Assembly (NCBI RefSeq): GCF_014196535.1
Contig: NZ_JACIDU010000025.1
Span: forward strand, 1 to 36,051
Origin: Allorhizobium borbori
Lineage (GTDB): Bacteria; Pseudomonadota; Alphaproteobacteria; Rhizobiales; Rhizobiaceae
Reading direction: 5' to 3'
DNA length: 36,051 nt
Positions 13,551-21,598 of this stretch are shown piece by piece (position 1 is the stretch's first letter; each line of letters begins with the position of its first letter). The translations under genes and the position numbers were made by a program. Below the pieces are notes generated by a model that had not been told where the DNA came from, searched no databases, and saw only the letters and a program-made list of their open reading frames with translations.

Positions 13551-15920
13551 TCAGGAGCGCGGGCGGGTCTTTTCCGGGTCATAGTGCGACAAGGGCACGA
13601 TGATGGCGGGAATGCGTTTCTGGTGACCGTCGAGTTTCCCGATTTCGATCTCCGTGCCAACGGCCGCATGGGTGATATCCACACGGGCGAGTGCAATATT
13701 CTTGCCGAGAACCGGCGAATGGGTCGCTGACGTCACGACGCCGATCTGCGCGCGGCCGATATGCAGGCAATCGCCGTGGCTGACCGTTTCGTTGGCGCCG
13801 ATATCGAGGCCGACGAACTTCCAGCGCGGGTTTTCCTTGCGGCGCAAAATGGCATCGCGACCAATGAAGTCGTCCTGCTTGGACTTGAGCGGAACGGTGA
13901 AGCCGATACCGGCCTCGAACGGATCGGTCTGGTCATCGAAATCATAGCCCGCAAAGATCAGGCCAGCCTCGATGCGCACCATGTCGAGCGCCTGCAGGCC
14001 CATGGGTTTCAGGCCATGCGGTTCACCGGCCTCCCAGACGGCCTTGAAGACGGCCGGGGCATCTTTCGGATGGCAGAAGATTTCGTAGCCGAGTTCGCCG
14101 GTGTAGCCGGTGCGGGAAATGACAACCGGCACACCCTCGAAGCCGCCGATGCGACCCACGGTGAAACGGAACCAGCCCAGTTCTTCCACGGTTTGCTGGG
14201 ACGGCGCGGTCCAGAACAGATCTTTCAGGATTTCGCGGCTTTTGGGTCCCTGGACGGCGATGTTGTGCAACTGGTCCGTGGAGGAACGCACCCAGGCGTG
14301 GAAGCCCTTTTCCTCCGCCACCTTGCGCAGCCATATGCCGGAATAATCGTCGCCACCAACCCAGCGGAAATTGTGGTCGCCGAGCCGGAAGAGCGTGCCG
14401 TCATCCACCATGCCGCCGTGTTCGTAACACATGGCGGAGTAGACGACCTGACCAGTGGTCAGCTTGCGGACGTCGCGCGTCAGGCAATATTGCAGCAGCG
14501 CTTCGGCATCCGGTCCCGTCACCTCGAACTTGCGCAGCGGTGAAAGGTCGATCACGGCGGCTGCCTCGCGGCAGGCCCAGTACTCCTCGATCGGACCGGT
14601 CGTGGCATAGCGATTGGCCAGCCAATAGCCGCGATACTCGGTAAAATCGCGGGTCATGGGCGAAAGACTGGAGTGGAATGCGGTTTCCCGCGTCAGTTCG
14701 GCGTCAGCATCTGGGGTCATGCGATAAGCTACGGCTCTCGTGAACTTCTTTTCGGCGGAATAGGTACGGACGTGGATATCGGTCGGGTTCCACCCGTTGG
14801 CGGCATCGATGTCATCGGGGCATGACGAGGAGACGCAAACGATGTCGGTCAGCGCGCGCATCAGCACGTAGTCGCCGGGACGTGACCAAGGCTCGTCCAG
14901 ATAAAGCTGGTTATGGTCGTCAACATGGGTGTTGTAGAAGAAGTTCAGCGCTTCCCAACCCTTGCGGCCCTTGACGCCGTAAGGTGCGAGCTGGGCGTTG
15001 AAATTGTCCGTGCAGTTGACGTGGCCGGGATAGCCCATGTCATCGTAGTAACGCGAATTGCAGGCCGTGGCGAAGGCATCGTGCCGGCCAACCGTGTCCT
15101 GCACGATCTCCACCAGCGGTTCGAATTCGCGGTCGAAGGCCTTGGAGGGCAGGCCGGGTGTCGGGTAGGAGCGGCCAAGCAGCGTGCGGGTGATCGTCGC
15201 ATCGAGCGCGTGCTCTATGCCCTTGTCCAGCTTGCGGGCTGAGAAGGCCTGAAAGTCCGTGCACTGGCGCCCCTGCACGTCGAGGATCTGGATATATTCG
15301 CCGGCCCGCACGAAGTAGGCGTTGGCGGTGGCGGCGCGGATGCGGATATCCTGCAGCGGATCGGCCAGCGGTTCAGGCAGAAGCGTTTCGTAAGCGCGCT
15401 CGATGCGCGTGCGACGCAGACGAAGCTCGATATCCGTTACGGTCGCCTGTTCACCGGGTGTCATGCCATCGCCGGGGGCAGCGAGGATAAGGAGACCGTC
15501 AGCCAGAATGGCGAATTCGGCGCTTTCTTCCGGGCGCGACTGGCCACCGAAAATGCGCAGGGCTTTTGCGTCTGCAATGTTGCCACCGCGGCGTTCAATG
15601 GCGCGGCGCAGTCGAGCAGCGCTTTCTTCTTCACTCGATAGAATGGCCTTCAGACCCTCGCCATTGCAGGTGAAGCGATGGCCGATGCCGTGATCCGAAA
15701 AGCGACCATCCCTAGCCAGAAAGCTGATTTCGCAGGCCTGCATGCCTTCGATGTCTTTCAGCGTTGCATGATCGCCGGCGGAAACCGGAACAACCAGCGC
15801 TCCGCCGCCGCGAACCTTGTAACGCTGCACATCGCGCGGAAGCGCTGGCCTGCTCGGATAGCGAAGGATACTGCCGGAAACAGGCCTTGCCAGCAGCATG
15901 GCCGCATCGTGATCCTGCAT
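13551..15920 (-). CDS. tdm: Trimethylamine N-oxide demethylase (DUF1989 + GcvT)
   Basis: Tdm splits trimethylamine N-oxide into dimethylamine and formaldehyde. The 789-residue protein has a DUF1989 domain in the N-terminal half and a GcvT-type tetrahydrofolate domain from about 400 to the end (ISRTGYTGELGYEIF; VVTSATHSPVLGKNIALARV). Within DUF1989, Asp222, Cys287, Cys303 and Cys367 have the spacings 65, 16 and 64. These equal the spacings of the zinc site as I recall it for Methylocella Tdm (Asp198, Cys263, Cys279, Cys343). The GcvT half would take formaldehyde onto folate. The ATG at 15920 follows AAGGAGGGAGAC; a TTG 21 bases upstream was rejected. It is transcribed separately from dmm-tmm, from its own promoter with an inverted repeat, and ends at a clear terminator. 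Confidence 0.93.
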   Translation of the reverse strand: MQDHDAAMLLARPVSGSILRYPSRPALPRDVQRYKVRGGGALVVPVSAGDHATLKDIEGMQACEISFLARDGRFSDHGIGHRFTCNGEGLKAILSSEEESAARLRRAIERRGGNIADAKALRIFGGQSRPEESAEFAILADGLLILAAPGDGMTPGEQATVTDIELRLRRTRIERAYETLLPEPLADPLQDIRIRAATANAYFVRAGEYIQILDVQGRQCTDFQAFSARKLDKGIEHALDATITRTLLGRSYPTPGLPSKAFDREFEPLVEIVQDTVGRHDAFATACNSRYYDDMGYPGHVNCTDNFNAQLAPYGVKGRKGWEALNFFYNTHVDDHNQLYLDEPWSRPGDYVLMRALTDIVCVSSSCPDDIDAANGWNPTDIHVRTYSAEKKFTRAVAYRMTPDADAELTRETAFHSSLSPMTRDFTEYRGYWLANRYATTGPIEEYWACREAAAVIDLSPLRKFEVTGPDAEALLQYCLTRDVRKLTTGQVVYSAMCYEHGGMVDDGTLFRLGDHNFRWVGGDDYSGIWLRKVAEEKGFHAWVRSSTDQLHNIAVQGPKSREILKDLFWTAPSQQTVEELGWFRFTVGRIGGFEGVPVVISRTGYTGELGYEIFCHPKDAPAVFKAVWEAGEPHGLKPMGLQALDMVRIEAGLIFAGYDFDDQTDPFEAGIGFTVPLKSKQDDFIGRDAILRRKENPRWKFVGLDIGANETVSHGDCLHIGRAQIGVVTSATHSPVLGKNIALARVDITHAAVGTEIEIGKLDGHQKRIPAIIVPLSHYDPEKTRPRS

Positions 15921-15982
15921 GTCTCCCTCCTTCGCCAGCAACCTCTTGATCTGCGCAGGATACTGACAAAAGCAGCCGTTCT

Positions 15983-16036
15983 TGTAAAGCGAAACTTGCC
16001 TGTAAAGAAAAATACTTTACTGAAAAAGAGAGCCAA
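15983..16036 (-). promoter_or_regulatory. tdm promoter with overlapping inverted and direct repeats
   Basis: On the minus strand TTGGCT (16036-16031) and TATTTT (16014-16009) are 16 bases apart. An inverted repeat GTAAAG/CTTTAC (16002-16007 and 16015-16020) overlaps the -10 element. The same TGTAAAG occurs again at 15983-15989, 18 bases from the first copy. This arrangement suits a repressor binding site over the promoter and start region. The regulator is unknown; the DeoR- and XRE-type genes nearby are candidates. Confidence 0.5.
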
Positions 16037-16064
16037 CAAGGTGTCGGTCGCACACTGAAAACTG

Positions 16065-16098
16065 AAAAGGCCCCCCAGTCTGCAAGGCCGGGGGGCCT
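16065..16098 (-). terminator. Terminator of the amt operon
   Basis: A perfect 9-bp stem (16068-16076 with 16090-16098) with six C/G pairs is followed by TTTT on the minus strand. It lies 16 bases after the stop of the 58-residue protein gene. Confidence 0.75.
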
Positions 16099-16113
16099 GA
16101 AAACCGGTGGAAA

Positions 16114-16290
16114 TCAGGACTTCTTCTTGACGTAGTTATAGCAGGCGTTTTCGTGCCGGATCATGCTCACCAGCGTGTAAGCGCCGACGATAACGCCAAG
16201 TGCTGCGATGAGCATGAGGACGGCCGGCTTGTCCGCAAAGGTGAAGTAGGCCTCTGCGCCTTCCCAGGTGGTGATAGGTGCGCTGTTCAT
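16114..16290 (-). CDS. Small single-helix membrane protein downstream of amt
   Basis: The 58-residue protein begins MNSAPITTWEGAEAYFTF, has one hydrophobic helix at about 22-44 (AVLMLIAALGVIVGAY) and a short basic tail ending VKKKS. AAGGAG precedes the ATG at a good distance, and the gene begins 22 bases after the amt stop, ahead of a shared terminator. It is therefore a real operon partner. I do not recognise a named family. Likely roles are an accessory subunit or small regulator of the Amt channel, but this is inference from position and topology alone. Confidence 0.72.
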   Translation of the reverse strand: MNSAPITTWEGAEAYFTFADKPAVLMLIAALGVIVGAYTLVSMIRHENACYNYVKKKS

Positions 16291-16312
16291 TGCATTCTCC
16301 TTGGCTGTGAGA

Positions 16313-17656
16313 TCACTCGGCAGGCGAAACGTGAGGTTCGTTCTGGGCAAAGGCCGGAATATGCGATTCCGGATAGGCCATCGCAGGCACCTCTGTCTTG
16401 TCGAGGCCGACGAGTTCCGCATCGGGGCTGGCGCGCAGCAGGCCGAAAGCCTTGAGGACGTAGGATGCGGCATAGCCGGGGACGAAGCCGAGAACCGCGT
16501 AGACGACCATTGACGCGAACTGGCCCGTGAACGAGATCGCCGGTCCCTCCATGTTTGGATAACCCGACGCGAGAACGCCTACGGCCAGAATGCCCCAGAT
16601 GCCGGTGAAGCCATGAACGGCGATGGCACCCACCGCATCGTCGATCTTGAACTTGCGGATCACGATGTCATTCAGCTTGGGAATGACGCAGCCGGCAGCG
16701 AACGAGTTGAGGAAGGCAAGGCCGGGGTAATAGAGGTCGAGGCCGGAGCCGGACGCGATGACGCCGATAAGGGCGCCGGACATCATCCAGAACGGGTCGC
16801 GGGTGACGAGATAGGCGCCGATCATGCCGCCGCCCACGCTCATGAGCGTGTTGAAGCCGAAGGCGGAAAGATTGGCGGGAGTGTTGTAGATCGTCGTCCA
16901 GCCCTCGGCCGTGTAGATGATGCAGCCGCCGAGGAAGCCGAAGAACCCCATGACGATCAGCATGAGACCGATCAGAGACATCGGCATGGAGTGGCCGGTG
17001 ATCTCGTTGACCTTGCCATCGGCGCTGTAACGGCCGATGCGCGGGCCAAGGTTGAGGAGTACCCCGAGCGTAAAGAAACCGGCGATCATATGAACGGCGC
17101 CGGCGGCGGCAACATCATGGAAGCCGAAGGAGGTGACCAGCCAGCCCTGCGGGTGCCAGCCCCAGGCCGCACCGAGATTCCAGACAAAAGCGCCGCAAAT
17201 GACAGCGAGAATGGTGAAGCCGGAAAGGCGGATACGTTCGATGCAGGCGCCCGACATGATTGACGCCGTCGTGGCGGCAAAGAGCGTGAAGGCGGCGTAG
17301 AAAATACCGGACGCCTGGTCCGCAACGTTCGGGCCCATGTTTTGCGACCAGGGCAGGCCGGCGGAAGCGGCTTCGGAAATGGTCAGGCCGGTCGGGAATG
17401 CGAGATAGATCCACCAGCCGACGAAGTAGAAGGCGGGAATGAGGAAGGCGAAAGCGAGCAGGTTCTTGATGCCCGACGCCAACGCGTTCTTGGAGCGCGA
17501 CGCGCCCATTTCATAAGCTAGGAAGCCTGCGTGGATGGCGACCATCAGTGCGGTACACCACCAGTAGAAGATTTCGGCGTTAAGCGTGTGGGCAAGCGAA
17601 AGCGACTTTTCCAGCGCTTCGAGCTTTGCCGCCACGTCGACGGTTGTTTCAGTCAT
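16313..17656 (-). CDS. amt: Divergent Amt-family ammonium / methylammonium transporter
   Basis: The 447-residue protein has about eleven hydrophobic helices and the Amt pore features. The first pore histidine lies in AGAVHMIAGF, the second in AVHGFTGIWGIL, and the vestibule segment reads TTASIMSGACIERIRL. The usual DFAGSG before the first histidine is changed to FHDVAAAG, and an N-terminal amphipathic stretch (MTETTVDVAAKLEALEKSL) replaces the common signal-like start. No glnK lies beside it. Ordinary Amt proteins conduct ammonium and methylammonium. In this methylated-amine island, with no TMA or TMAO carrier in view, it may scavenge released ammonium or carry methylated ammonium ions (inference). 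It forms an operon with the 58-residue membrane protein. Confidence 0.85.
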   Translation of the reverse strand: MTETTVDVAAKLEALEKSLSLAHTLNAEIFYWWCTALMVAIHAGFLAYEMGASRSKNALASGIKNLLAFAFLIPAFYFVGWWIYLAFPTGLTISEAASAGLPWSQNMGPNVADQASGIFYAAFTLFAATTASIMSGACIERIRLSGFTILAVICGAFVWNLGAAWGWHPQGWLVTSFGFHDVAAAGAVHMIAGFFTLGVLLNLGPRIGRYSADGKVNEITGHSMPMSLIGLMLIVMGFFGFLGGCIIYTAEGWTTIYNTPANLSAFGFNTLMSVGGGMIGAYLVTRDPFWMMSGALIGVIASGSGLDLYYPGLAFLNSFAAGCVIPKLNDIVIRKFKIDDAVGAIAVHGFTGIWGILAVGVLASGYPNMEGPAISFTGQFASMVVYAVLGFVPGYAASYVLKAFGLLRASPDAELVGLDKTEVPAMAYPESHIPAFAQNEPHVSPAE

Positions 17657-17836
17657 GGCGCGAGTTCCCCAATTATTGTTTAGGCTCCTCGCGGTATTTC
17701 ATCCCCATATATTTTCTTGGCGGGAAATTTATGTGCCCAGCAATAAACTACACTCTTCGATCGTATTTGCTAGGGAGACGCGCGCTACTCACGATTTCGT
17801 GACATCGTGCTGCGACCGCGGAAATCGAAACGAAAA

Positions 17837-17861
17837 GCGGCCCGGATATTCACCGGGCCGC
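17837..17861 (-). terminator. Terminator of the XRE-cupin regulator gene
   Basis: A perfect 9-bp GC-rich stem (17837-17845 with 17853-17861), 7-base loop, is followed on the minus strand by TTTTCGTTTC. It lies 35 bases after the regulator stop and insulates amt from it. Confidence 0.7.
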
Positions 17862-17896
17862 CTGTTCTCGAAAGGGGATATGTTGGTTGGTGCCGT

Positions 17897-18559
17897 TCAG
17901 CGTCTTCCGCGCGTCTTTTCCGGATAACAGATGATCGACAGGAAGCGGGCCGGAAGTTTGACGAGCACCTCGGGGCCGTGCGGGGCATCGGCATCGAAAT
18001 AAAGACTGTCACCGGGCGTCATCGGGTAAAGCCGGTCGCCGTGGCGGTATTGAACCTCGCCCTCCAGCATGTAGAGAAACTCCAGCCCCTCGTGCTGGAA
18101 GGTCGGAAAGACGTCGGAACCAGTCGTCAGCGTGATGAGATAGGGTTCGACGACAACGCCCGCCGTGTTGTTGCCGATGTGGCCAAGCAGATTGTACTGA
18201 TGGCCAGCGCGCGTGCCGCGGCGCTCAAGTTCCACGCCCTCGCCTGCCTTGACGTGAACGGCGTCGTGCTGTTCCTCAAAGCGTCGGAAAAAGGCTGTGA
18301 CCTGCACACCAAGTGCCTGCGCCAGCGATTGCAGCGTCGTCAGGGATGGCGAGGTATTGCCATTCTCGATCTTGGACAACATGCCCAGCGAAATGCCGGT
18401 GGCCGAGGCAAGGTCGGCTCCCGTGATGCCCAGCTTCTTGCGAAGCGTGCGCACTTCGTGGCCGATGGCGCGCTCCAGATTGTTGTCGCGCGCGTCGTCG
18501 CGCACGGCATGCGGATTCTGAAACGGAAGCACTTCGCCCGGTGCGGCGGTCTTGGTCAT
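17897..18559 (-). CDS. XRE-family regulator with C-terminal cupin domain
   Basis: This 220-residue transcription factor has a helix-turn-helix at about 33-90 (GHEVRTLRKKLGITGADLAS, then LGMLSKIENGNTSPSL) and a cupin at about 135-210 (HEGLEFLYMLEGEVQYRHG; PGDSLYFDADAPHGPE). The layout is that of PuuR-like regulators, whose cupin senses amines, amino acids or their derivatives. The ATG at 18559 follows AGGAGA on the minus strand; a frame from 18595 was rejected. A palindrome just upstream may be its own operator. With the amt operon downstream and tdm beyond, it is the best placed candidate regulator of the island, but no shared binding site was found that proves this. Confidence 0.83.
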   Translation of the reverse strand: MTKTAAPGEVLPFQNPHAVRDDARDNNLERAIGHEVRTLRKKLGITGADLASATGISLGMLSKIENGNTSPSLTTLQSLAQALGVQVTAFFRRFEEQHDAVHVKAGEGVELERRGTRAGHQYNLLGHIGNNTAGVVVEPYLITLTTGSDVFPTFQHEGLEFLYMLEGEVQYRHGDRLYPMTPGDSLYFDADAPHGPEVLVKLPARFLSIICYPEKTRGRR

Positions 18560-18577
18560 CAAGGGGTCTCCTGCGGC

Positions 18578-18592
18578 TTTCCTCAAAGGAAA
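18578..18592. promoter_or_regulatory. Candidate operator upstream of the XRE-cupin gene
   Basis: TTTCC and GGAAA are arranged as an inverted repeat around TCAAA, 19 bases before the regulator ATG. This is a suitable place for autorepression. Short palindrome, so chance is possible. Confidence 0.35.
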
Positions 18593-18767
18593 CATTTTGT
18601 GGGGAGGTAATTCAAGTCAAATGATGCAATTTATTAGAGTTGGCCCCCGCTTTTGCCAACTTCGGATGTCTTTTTACCGGATAATCGCTCATTGGACCAC
18701 TTTTTTGCATCCCGCTCGCTGCAATTTTCGCCGCCATGGACGGGGTGGACCGCAGGCCCTTGTCCGG

Positions 18768-18792
18768 CTTTCGTTTTTCCGTAAAGTGAAAG
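18768..18792 (+). promoter_or_regulatory. Candidate DeoR-type operator upstream of the DeoR regulator gene
   Basis: CTTTC (18768-18772) and GAAAG (18788-18792) form an inverted repeat around a T-rich centre, 22 bases before the regulator ATG. It contains GTAAAGTGAAA, which closely matches GTAAAGCGAAA in the tdm promoter (15984-15994). Confidence 0.35.
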
Positions 18793-18814
18793 AACTGAAA
18801 GGGGAGGGCGGTTC

Positions 18815-19585
18815 ATGTTCTATACGGCGCGACAGACGGAGATCGTGGCGCTTGCGAGATCGGAAGGGCGCGTGACCGTCGACGAGCTGGCAGCACGCTT
18901 TTCCGTGTCGCCGCAAACCATCCGCAAGGACCTTAACGACCTCTGCGATGCCCGTGCCCTGACCCGTGTTCATGGTGGCGCGGTGTTCCCGGGCGGAAAC
19001 GAGAATGTGCGCTATGAGGCGCGGCGTTCCATGGCCTCTTCGGAAAAGCAGGAGATCGGTCGCGCGGCGGCGGCGATCATCTCCTCGAACGCCTCGCTTT
19101 TCATCAATATTGGGACGACGACCGAGGCCGTCAGCGAGGCCCTGATCGACCATGACGAATTGATGGTGATTACCAACAACATCAACGTGGCCAACCGATT
19201 GCGTCTTTCTGAGCGGATCGAGGTGGTGATTGCCGGTGGCGTGGTGCGCCGTTCGGATGGCGGTATCGTCGGAGAGGCGGCCGTCGATTTCATCCGGCAG
19301 TTCAAGGTCGATTTCGCAGTCATCGGCGTTTCCGCCATCGATGAGGATGGCGCACTGCTGGATTTCGACTATCGCGAGGTGAAAGTGGCGCAGGCGATCA
19401 TCGCCAATGCCCGACATGTCATCCTGGTGTCGGATTCGTCCAAGTTCGAGCGAACGGCTCCCGTGCGGATCGGTCATCTCGGCCAGGTCCACACCTTCAT
19501 AACGGATCACTGTCCATCGGACCGCATTCGCGCCCTGTGCGCCGAAAGCGATGTACGGCTGATTGAAACGCGGCCAGCGGCCTGA
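18815..19585 (+). CDS. DeoR/GlpR-family transcriptional regulator
   Basis: The 256-residue protein has the DeoR helix-turn-helix at about 6-57 (RQTEIVALARSEGRVTVDEL, then SPQTIRKDLNDL), followed by RVHGGAVFP, which joins it to a DeoRC effector domain at about 75-235 (NASLFINIGTTTEA; DFAVIGVSAIDEDGALLDFD; ILVSDSSKF). DeoRC domains usually bind phosphorylated sugars or polyols, so glycerol-3-phosphate (GlpR) is a natural guess. No sugar or glycerol genes lie in the window, so the target is unknown. GGGGAGG lies before the ATG. The gene is divergent from the XRE-cupin gene, and the 255 bases between them hold both promoters. Confidence 0.85.
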   Translation: MFYTARQTEIVALARSEGRVTVDELAARFSVSPQTIRKDLNDLCDARALTRVHGGAVFPGGNENVRYEARRSMASSEKQEIGRAAAAIISSNASLFINIGTTTEAVSEALIDHDELMVITNNINVANRLRLSERIEVVIAGGVVRRSDGGIVGEAAVDFIRQFKVDFAVIGVSAIDEDGALLDFDYREVKVAQAIIANARHVILVSDSSKFERTAPVRIGHLGQVHTFITDHCPSDRIRALCAESDVRLIETRPAA

Positions 19586-19662
19586 CGCACGTTCGTTTCT
19601 CATTCGCTTATGTTCACTTCAGGCGTCCACTCTGCAAAGAGGAGAGATGAAGGAACGCGAGT

Positions 19663-19685
19663 GCGAGCCCTGCATGGCGGCTCGC
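19663..19685 (-). terminator. Hairpin downstream of ubiV
   Basis: A 7-bp GC-rich stem (19663-19669 with 19679-19685) lies directly after the ubiV stop on the minus strand and between convergent genes. No T-run follows, so intrinsic termination is uncertain. Confidence 0.4.
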
Positions 19686-19688
19686 CGC

Positions 19689-20618
19689 TCAGGAATTGGC
19701 CTGATGTTGGCCGGTGCGGGCCTTGGCAATCCAGGCCGCACCTTCACGGGCATAATGAAAGCCGTTGGAAAGCGGTGCGGCGGGATAGAGCGCCTCGAGC
19801 CGCTCCGCCGCCGCACCGGCTTCCATCGCGCCGTCCAGCACGGCGCGGTAGAGCGTGGCCACCGCCGACATGTCGCAGTCCTGTGGGGAAAGACGGAAGC
19901 GGGCAATGCCGGCGTCCGTCAGGTCCGCCGTTTCGCCGATCAGGGACTGGCACGAGTGCGAGAGGGTCTGCACGCCATTCAAGGTTAGAAATGGCTGCCG
20001 GTCGAGGGTTTTCACTGCCAATCCGTCAGGCTCGTCACCGCACACAAAGCGGCAATTATCCTTCACTGCGCCCTTGGCGCGGGCATGCGCGCAGCGGGCC
20101 GAAATGGCGAGTGGCACGCGCCCGAACGCGAAAATCTCGTAGTCCGCGCCGCCGGTAATGGCTGCGATCTTCTCGACGGAAGAGAAGGGCAGTTCCGGCG
20201 GCAAGCAGATGGTTTCGGCTCCCCGCGCGGCGAGAAGCTTTGCGGTCGCGGCGTTGTAGACGTTCACCAGGGGGCCGATGACGTGCGGCTTACCAGCCAG
20301 AAGATGCAGGGCCGAAAGGTCGTTCGCTTCCACCTTTCGGGTTGCTTCGCCAATCAACTCGCGCATCAGCCGGCTTTCGCGCTCAAGCGTTACAAGTGCG
20401 GGGGAAGAGAGGATCACTTCCTTGCCGGCGCGCTCCAGATGCACGATGACCTCTTCCATATACGGCGCGGTGAAATGATTGCGCTTGGAACAGATGGTCT
20501 CGCCGATCACGACGCGCGCAATCGGTGCCTCATGGGCGATCTTCTTATAGAAATCCCGCCATTTCGGGCCGTCCCAGAGAAAATAGACGGGACCAAGCGT
20601 TAGCGTTGCCATGCGCAT
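19689..20618 (-). CDS. ubiV: O2-independent ubiquinone biosynthesis protein UbiV (U32 family)
   Basis: UbiV and UbiU form an iron-sulfur heterodimer that hydroxylates ubiquinone precursors without O2, using prephenate as oxygen donor in E. coli. This protein has about 309 residues. Four cysteines are placed as in UbiV: Cys43 (GETICSKR), Cys176 (SARCAH), Cys189 and Cys193 (NCRFVC). The intervals 13 and 4 match E. coli Cys180, 193 and 197, and these residues hold the 4Fe-4S cluster. The start is ambiguous: in-frame GTG 20630, ATG 20624, ATG 20618 and ATG 20612 are possible. I chose 20618 because GGAG is six bases upstream. It immediately follows or overlaps ubiU and is co-transcribed with it. 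Confidence 0.9.
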   Translation of the reverse strand: MRMATLTLGPVYFLWDGPKWRDFYKKIAHEAPIARVVIGETICSKRNHFTAPYMEEVIVHLERAGKEVILSSPALVTLERESRLMRELIGEATRKVEANDLSALHLLAGKPHVIGPLVNVYNAATAKLLAARGAETICLPPELPFSSVEKIAAITGGADYEIFAFGRVPLAISARCAHARAKGAVKDNCRFVCGDEPDGLAVKTLDRQPFLTLNGVQTLSHSCQSLIGETADLTDAGIARFRLSPQDCDMSAVATLYRAVLDGAMEAGAAAERLEALYPAAPLSNGFHYAREGAAWIAKARTGQHQANS

Positions 20619-20620
20619 TG

Positions 20621-21598
20621 TCATCTCCACCGCTTTTCATAGGCGCCGGTCGTCGTCTTGCCGCCCTCGCTCAGCGCCTCCAGCCGGGTGAGCAGCCGGG
20701 TGCGTTCCTGCGGCGTGGCGGAGAGCGCCTTGCGCAAGGTCGAAACAGCTTCTGCCACATAGGCTTTGCCGCGCTGGCGACCTTCGATCTTCAGCGCTGT
20801 CACGCCGGCTTGCGTTAGCGCATCGATCTCGTTCATCACGTCCAGCGAAACCGGGTCTTCGAAGGCGTACGCATGGGTGGAGGCAAGGTCGAAACGGCCC
20901 TTGCACAGCGTAGGATAGCCAGCGGCCTCGCCTTCCGGAAAGCGGTTGATCGTGTAATCGCCGAGTTTCGAGACGAGATCGTGACCCTCGGCCACATAGC
21001 GCACATGGCTGGCGGGGGAGCAGACGCCGTTCATGTTGGGTGACTTTGCTGTGGCATAGGAGGACAGCGAGCACCGCCCTTCCGCCATGACGCAAAGCCC
21101 GCCGAAGACGAAAACCTCGACCTCACAACGGATTTGCCGGGCAATGCGGGCTATATCGGCAATGGTCAGCGTGCGCGGCAGTACAACGCGGCGGGCGTTG
21201 AAGGCTTCGACGAGAAAGTTGATGGCATCCGGGTTCGAGGCGGACGCCTGCACCGAAACATGCAGCCGCTGTTCGGGATAGTGTTCGGCCACATGCGCCA
21301 TCAGTCCGAAATCGGCAAGGATCAGGGCATCTGCGCCGGCGGCGACCGCATCGGCCGCGCCGCGATACCAGATGTCCTCATCGCCCGCGCGCATGAAGGT
21401 GTTAAGCGCGACAAACGTCTGCACGCCGCGCGCCTTGGCATAGGCGATGGCCTGTTTCAGTTCCGGGCGACTGAAGTTGAGGCCCGGGAAGTTGCGGGCA
21501 TTGGTTTCGTCTCGGAAGCCGCAATAAACGGCGTCGGCGCCAGCCTCGACAGCTTCGCGGAAGGCGGCAGGCGTTCCTGCCGGGCAGATCAGTTCCAT
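20621..21598 (-). CDS. ubiU: O2-independent ubiquinone biosynthesis protein UbiU (U32 family)
   Basis: This 325-residue U32-family protein is the partner of UbiV. It starts MELICPAGTPAAFREAVEAG, has YCGFRDETNARNFPG near 26-40 and the family signature VFGGLCVMAEGRC. Cysteines 169, 176, 193 and 232 stand at exactly the positions reported for the E. coli UbiU cluster ligands, which separates it from the peptidase-named U32 relatives and from RlhA/TrhP. Its start overlaps the ubiT end by ten bases, and its stop overlaps or abuts the ubiV start. Together they form a ubiT-ubiU-ubiV operon. In other proteobacteria this system serves anaerobic respiration, including denitrification. Confidence 0.93.
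   Translation of the reverse strand: MELICPAGTPAAFREAVEAGADAVYCGFRDETNARNFPGLNFSRPELKQAIAYAKARGVQTFVALNTFMRAGDEDIWYRGAADAVAAGADALILADFGLMAHVAEHYPEQRLHVSVQASASNPDAINFLVEAFNARRVVLPRTLTIADIARIARQIRCEVEVFVFGGLCVMAEGRCSLSSYATAKSPNMNGVCSPASHVRYVAEGHDLVSKLGDYTINRFPEGEAAGYPTLCKGRFDLASTHAYAFEDPVSLDVMNEIDALTQAGVTALKIEGRQRGKAYVAEAVSTLRKALSATPQERTRLLTRLEALSEGGKTTTGAYEKRWR

Noticed and set aside
13761-14543. Plus-strand frame of 260 codons inside tdm.
   Set aside because: Lies wholly within the well-supported GcvT half of tdm and has no family features.
15921-15941. TTG start adding seven residues to Tdm.
   Set aside because: The added codons include the strong AAGGAGG ribosome site that serves the ATG at 15920.
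17690-17760. Possible sigma-54 promoter for amt (TGGGCAC on the minus strand).
   Set aside because: The -12 GC element is not present at the required spacing.
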